NCBI GenBank assembly: GCA_003554375.1
Contig: PWGF01000335.1
Location: 1 to 14,320 of the forward strand
Source of the DNA: Spirochaetaceae bacterium
Lineage (GTDB): Bacteria; Spirochaetota; Spirochaetia; DSM-27196; SKKC01
DNA length: 14,320 nt
Direction: 5' to 3'
The position numbers and the translations under genes are program-made. Shown here piece by piece: positions 11,406 through 14,320 of this stretch. The notes below the pieces were generated by a model. That model saw nothing but the letters and a program-made list of their open reading frames with translations, was not told the origin of the DNA and did no database searches. Positions within the stretch are counted from its first letter, which is position 1. The number at the start of each line of letters is the position of its first letter.

Positions 11406-14084
11406 ATGGATGAACCATCAAGACGCCGCGTGCGCTCTGATCGTGGTCATACAGCATCGGAAGCGTCGTGCTACTACCGCCTTTTCGCCGCCGGCATCTG
11501 TGGGATGGGAATCACGGATAGAGAGCACCGGTGGATTCACGTGAACGATCAGCTGTGCGAAATGCTGGGAGTAACGCCGGAGGACCTGCTTGGCTCTCGC
11601 CGGACCGATCTGGTTCACCCCGACGACCAAACGGTAGAGCACGTACAGCTGTCTCAAATTGTCGACGCAAAAGTCGACGGCTACCGGATCGAGACTCGGC
11701 TTCTTCGCGCCGACCGTGAGGCTCTGCCCGTTCAGCTCTCGGTCCAGTGCGATCGGGGCGACGATGGTACTCCCTGCCGCTACTACGTTCTAGTGGAGGA
11801 CATCAGTTCCCGCAAGGAGGCGGAACAGAACCGGCGGCGCGAACGCGAACAGTACCGAACGCTGGTAGAGTTCATTTCGGCGGTTTTCTGGGAAGCGGAC
11901 TCGGAAACGGGACGCCTCACTTTCGTTAGCAATAAGGCAGACGCTCTTTTCGGGTATCCGGCGCGGCGTTTCATTGACGAGCCGGACTTCTGGCTGGGCT
12001 GTGTCCACCCGAGCGATCGAGAGACCGCGGCACAGTATCGAGCCCAAGCGATCTCGGAGCGCCAAGCTCAGACATGTGACTATCGCATCCTCGCACACAG
12101 CGGCGCAGTTAAGTGGGTCCGTGACACTGCAACGCCGGTCATACGGCGTGGCGTCCTCGCAAAGCTCGTCGGGGTGATGATGGAAATAACTGCAATGAAG
12201 GAAACCGAACGGGCTCTCGAGTACGTTTCCGGCCTTCAGCACGTGCTGGTGGAGGTATCGCAGCGCTTCATCTCCTCGCGGGCCGATGAGGTAGACGACC
12301 TGATTCACGAAGCGCTCGGCCGAGTAGGTAGCTACTGTGGCGCCGACCGCGCCTATGTTTTCCAAGTCAACGAAGACCTCACGTTAATGGACAACACCCA
12401 CGAGTGGTGCGCTCCCGGCATTCCTTCCGATAGAGCTCGCTATCGTGATGTATCCGCCGATGTGGCACCCGGATTCGTCGGCCGCATGGCCCAGGGGGAG
12501 CCGTTCCATATCCCGCAAGTCAGTGATCTCCCCAAGGGCTGGGTACGCAACACTCTGTACCATGGCTCCGGTATCCAATCGCTGGTTCTTGTCCCAATAC
12601 TTGTCGACGATCGTCTATACGGGTTCATCGGCTTTGACTCGGTGCGGGAGGAACGCTCATGGAGTTCTGAAGAGATCCGCATGCTCCAGGGACTGGCAGA
12701 TACCATCGCCGCAACAATTCGTCGCAGCAAAGCCGAAGCGCACGTCCAGTTCCTCGCAAGCTATGACCCACTGACTCGCCTTCCCAACCGGCAACTCCTT
12801 GCAGAGATACTCGAGCAAGCGGTCTCCGCCGGGATCCGAGACGGATCGCTCGGAGCACTGTTCTTCATGGATCTGGACAACTTCAAGACCATAAACGACA
12901 CACTCGGCCACGACATCGGGGATCGCTTGCTTCAGCAGATCGCGGCGCGACTCCACGCGTCGGTACGGGAGAGCGACACTGTCGCCCGGTTCGGCGCCGA
13001 CGAGTTCGTAGTTGCCGTGACCACCTTGGGCGGCGACACAGCCCAAGCCGTTTCCCGCAGCAAGGCGATCGGCGAGAAGCTCCTCACGGACTTGTCGGCA
13101 CCGTATCAGCTCGACGAACAGACCCATCACTGTACGGCAAGCATCGGAGTAACGCTCTTCGGCTATCACTTCGAATCCCCGGATGAAATCATCCAGCGCG
13201 CGGATCTCGCCATGGCGCAGGCTAAGGAGGAAGGGCGTGCGACGGTCCGGATCTTCGAGCCCTCCATGCGTGAAGCCGCCGTGTCTCGACTCAGACTTGA
13301 AAACGCGTTGCGCTCCGCCCTCTCAAAGGGGGAAATCGTTCCGCACTTCCAACCGTTGGTCGACTCCGAAGGGCGCATTGTCGGAGCGGAGGCGCTCGCT
13401 CGTTGGCACCATCCGGAGCTCGGCATGGTCCCGCCCGCCCGTTTTGTTCCGACAGCCGAGCAGAGCGGGTTGATTCGGACGCTTGGCCGTCACGTCTTGG
13501 CCGGCGTGTGCACCGAGCTTGCCGAGTGGAACGATCACCGAGTAACGGCGAACCTCGCGGTATCGGTGAATGTCAGCGCCTACGAGTTCCACCATCCCTC
13601 GTTCGTAGACGACGTATTGGGAGTCATTGAGGAGAGCGGAGTTGATCCATGCCGCATCCAGTTCGAGCCTACCGAGAGCGTTCTCTTCGCCGACATGGAA
13701 GACACGAGTACCAAGATGAATGCCCTCCGCGAACGCGGAATCAACTTCTGGCTCGACGACTTCGGTACCGGATATTCGTCGCTGGCGTATCTGCGAAGCT
13801 TGCCGCTCGACGGTCTCAAGATCGACCAACAGTTTGTCCGCGACGCCCCAACCGATCCAAACGACTCCGCCATTGTCCGAGCGATTATCGGGATGTCTCG
13901 AACGCTTGGTATGGACGTCATTGCCGAAGGCGTCGAGACGGAGGAAGTGCGCAGGCTCCTGGAGCAGTACGGATGCCGAACCTACCAGGGCTTTCTCTTC
14001 GCCGCCCCGCTGCCGGCCGAGGAGTTCCGTTCCTTCGTTCGGACACACGCGGACGGCCATCCGGCCGGCTCCGGGCGGGGGTGA
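11406..14084 (+). CDS. PAS-PAS-GAF-GGDEF-EAL cyclic-di-GMP signalling protein
   Basis: The 892-residue soluble protein has PAS 1 (about 22-135), PAS 2 (about 148-268), GAF (about 290-440), GGDEF (about 450-615) and EAL (about 625-880). The EAL domain keeps every catalytic residue I can check: E662 of EAL, N722, E754, D784/D785 in DDFGTGYSS, K805, E841 in AEGVET and Q861, so cyclic-di-GMP phosphodiesterase activity is likely. The GGDEF signature reads GADEF (530-534), while the inhibitory I-site RESD (521-524) is intact five residues upstream; cyclase activity is possible but not assured, and the domain may instead sense GTP or product. There is no membrane segment; PAS and GAF domains would sense a cytoplasmic ligand, light or redox state. 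The ATG at 11406 has a weak GAGTGAG site. A Clp1-like gene starts 3 nt after the stop. Confidence 0.95.
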   Translation: MDEPSRRRVRSDRGHTASEASCYYRLFAAGICGMGITDREHRWIHVNDQLCEMLGVTPEDLLGSRRTDLVHPDDQTVEHVQLSQIVDAKVDGYRIETRLLRADREALPVQLSVQCDRGDDGTPCRYYVLVEDISSRKEAEQNRRREREQYRTLVEFISAVFWEADSETGRLTFVSNKADALFGYPARRFIDEPDFWLGCVHPSDRETAAQYRAQAISERQAQTCDYRILAHSGAVKWVRDTATPVIRRGVLAKLVGVMMEITAMKETERALEYVSGLQHVLVEVSQRFISSRADEVDDLIHEALGRVGSYCGADRAYVFQVNEDLTLMDNTHEWCAPGIPSDRARYRDVSADVAPGFVGRMAQGEPFHIPQVSDLPKGWVRNTLYHGSGIQSLVLVPILVDDRLYGFIGFDSVREERSWSSEEIRMLQGLADTIAATIRRSKAEAHVQFLASYDPLTRLPNRQLLAEILEQAVSAGIRDGSLGALFFMDLDNFKTINDTLGHDIGDRLLQQIAARLHASVRESDTVARFGADEFVVAVTTLGGDTAQAVSRSKAIGEKLLTDLSAPYQLDEQTHHCTASIGVTLFGYHFESPDEIIQRADLAMAQAKEEGRATVRIFEPSMREAAVSRLRLENALRSALSKGEIVPHFQPLVDSEGRIVGAEALARWHHPELGMVPPARFVPTAEQSGLIRTLGRHVLAGVCTELAEWNDHRVTANLAVSVNVSAYEFHHPSFVDDVLGVIEESGVDPCRIQFEPTESVLFADMEDTSTKMNALRERGINFWLDDFGTGYSSLAYLRSLPLDGLKIDQQFVRDAPTDPNDSAIVRAIIGMSRTLGMDVIAEGVETEEVRRLLEQYGCRTYQGFLFAAPLPAEEFRSFVRTHADGHPAGSGRG

Positions 14085-14087
14085 CCG

Positions 14088-14320
14088 GTGCAAGCGAACG
14101 CCGGCGGTGCCGTGCCGGAACCGCTCCAAGAGCTGCCGTCGAGGGCGACGGTGTATGTCTTCGGCCCGATCGACTCGGGCAAGTCGACGCTCTGTTCCGC
14201 CCTCGCTCAAGAATCCCGCCTTCTGGGACAGCTCGCCTACCTCGATTGCGATCCCGGCCAGTCGACAATCGGGCCTCCGGCGACGGTCGGCTTGCGGCTC
14301 TACCCCGCAACGTCCGCGGA
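14088..14320 (+). CDS. Clp1/Grc3-like polynucleotide 5'-hydroxyl kinase, 3' end missing
   Basis: From a GTG at 14088 the frame stays open to the right edge (77 codons). VYVFGPIDSGKSTLCSALA at about residues 22-40 contains a Walker A loop (GPIDSGKST), and YLDCDPGQSTIGPPATVGL (about 52-70) matches the DxDxGQxxxGxPxTVG block specific to the Clp1/Grc3/Nol9 P-loop family (CLP1_P, PF16575), which phosphorylates 5'-OH ends of RNA or DNA in eukaryotes and archaea. Bacterial members exist but are little studied. GGGGGTGA just upstream serves as ribosome binding site, and the 3-nt gap to the GGDEF-EAL stop shows co-transcription. An alternative GTG at 14112 is in frame. The domain call is firm; substrate in bacteria is unknown. 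Confidence 0.85.
   Translation, partial: MQANAGGAVPEPLQELPSRATVYVFGPIDSGKSTLCSALAQESRLLGQLAYLDCDPGQSTIGPPATVGLRLYPATSA

Noticed and set aside
13323..14210. 295-codon open frame on minus across the EAL domain
   Set aside because: It is antisense to highly conserved EAL motifs and has no family resemblance.

Overview
The window is a GC-rich stretch of ordinary-looking bacterial chromosome. It holds eleven confident genes plus one weak small ORF. I see no rRNA, tRNA, CRISPR array, insertion sequence or phage gene. Ribosome binding sites are strong AGGAGG types and promoters look like sigma-70. The gene mix is: a DUF4914 protein, E. coli-like zinc-free bL28/bL33, an acidic FMN-binding lipoprotein beside a NusG-domain-II protein, a fused DUF1538 transporter with a PII-like partner, and a Clp1-type kinase. 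This would fit a free-living, possibly salt- or alkali-tolerant member of the Spirochaetota or a nearby phylum. That placement is an inference from gene content and is not proven by any marker here.

Layout, left to right. (1) 1-1126, minus: the first 375 codons of a DUF4914 protein with an HprK/PEPCK-like P-loop; its C-terminus lies beyond the left edge. (2) 1127-1772: a divergent promoter pair and a long structured leader with a perfect 2 x 20-bp tandem repeat, leading into rpmG (bL33) and rpmB (bL28) on plus. (3) 2203-2882: a convergent non-coding gap with a good minus-strand terminator. (4) 2883-8585, all minus, transcribed right to left: DUF418 membrane protein, two-repeat DUF1538 cation/proton antiporter-like protein, a triple PII-like protein translationally coupled to it, an anchored NusG-domain-II protein, and an FMN-binding lipoprotein with its own promoter. 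(5) 9039-10726, plus: a CPNC thioredoxin-like protein and an ArsP/SO_0444-type permease, behind a promoter whose -10 lies in an inverted repeat. (6) 10872-11156, minus: a small conserved-looking protein. (7) 11406-14084, plus: an 892-residue PAS-PAS-GAF-GGDEF-EAL cyclic-di-GMP protein behind a folded leader of about 170 nt. It is followed after 3 nt by the start of a Clp1/Grc3-like polynucleotide kinase that runs off the right edge.

How the parts may work together. The minus-strand block reads as an ion-transport and envelope-redox island. The DUF1538 pump has a dedicated cytoplasmic PII-like sensor, and next to it are two exported proteins of types often found with flavin-based extracytoplasmic electron transfer. 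The thioredoxin-permease pair is a separate metal or metalloid/thiol module. The most unusual parts are the fused DUF1538 with an insertion in only one repeat, its triple PII-like partner, the Clp1-like kinase beside a cyclic-di-GMP protein, and a degenerate 15-bp coding repeat that runs through the permease stop codon.
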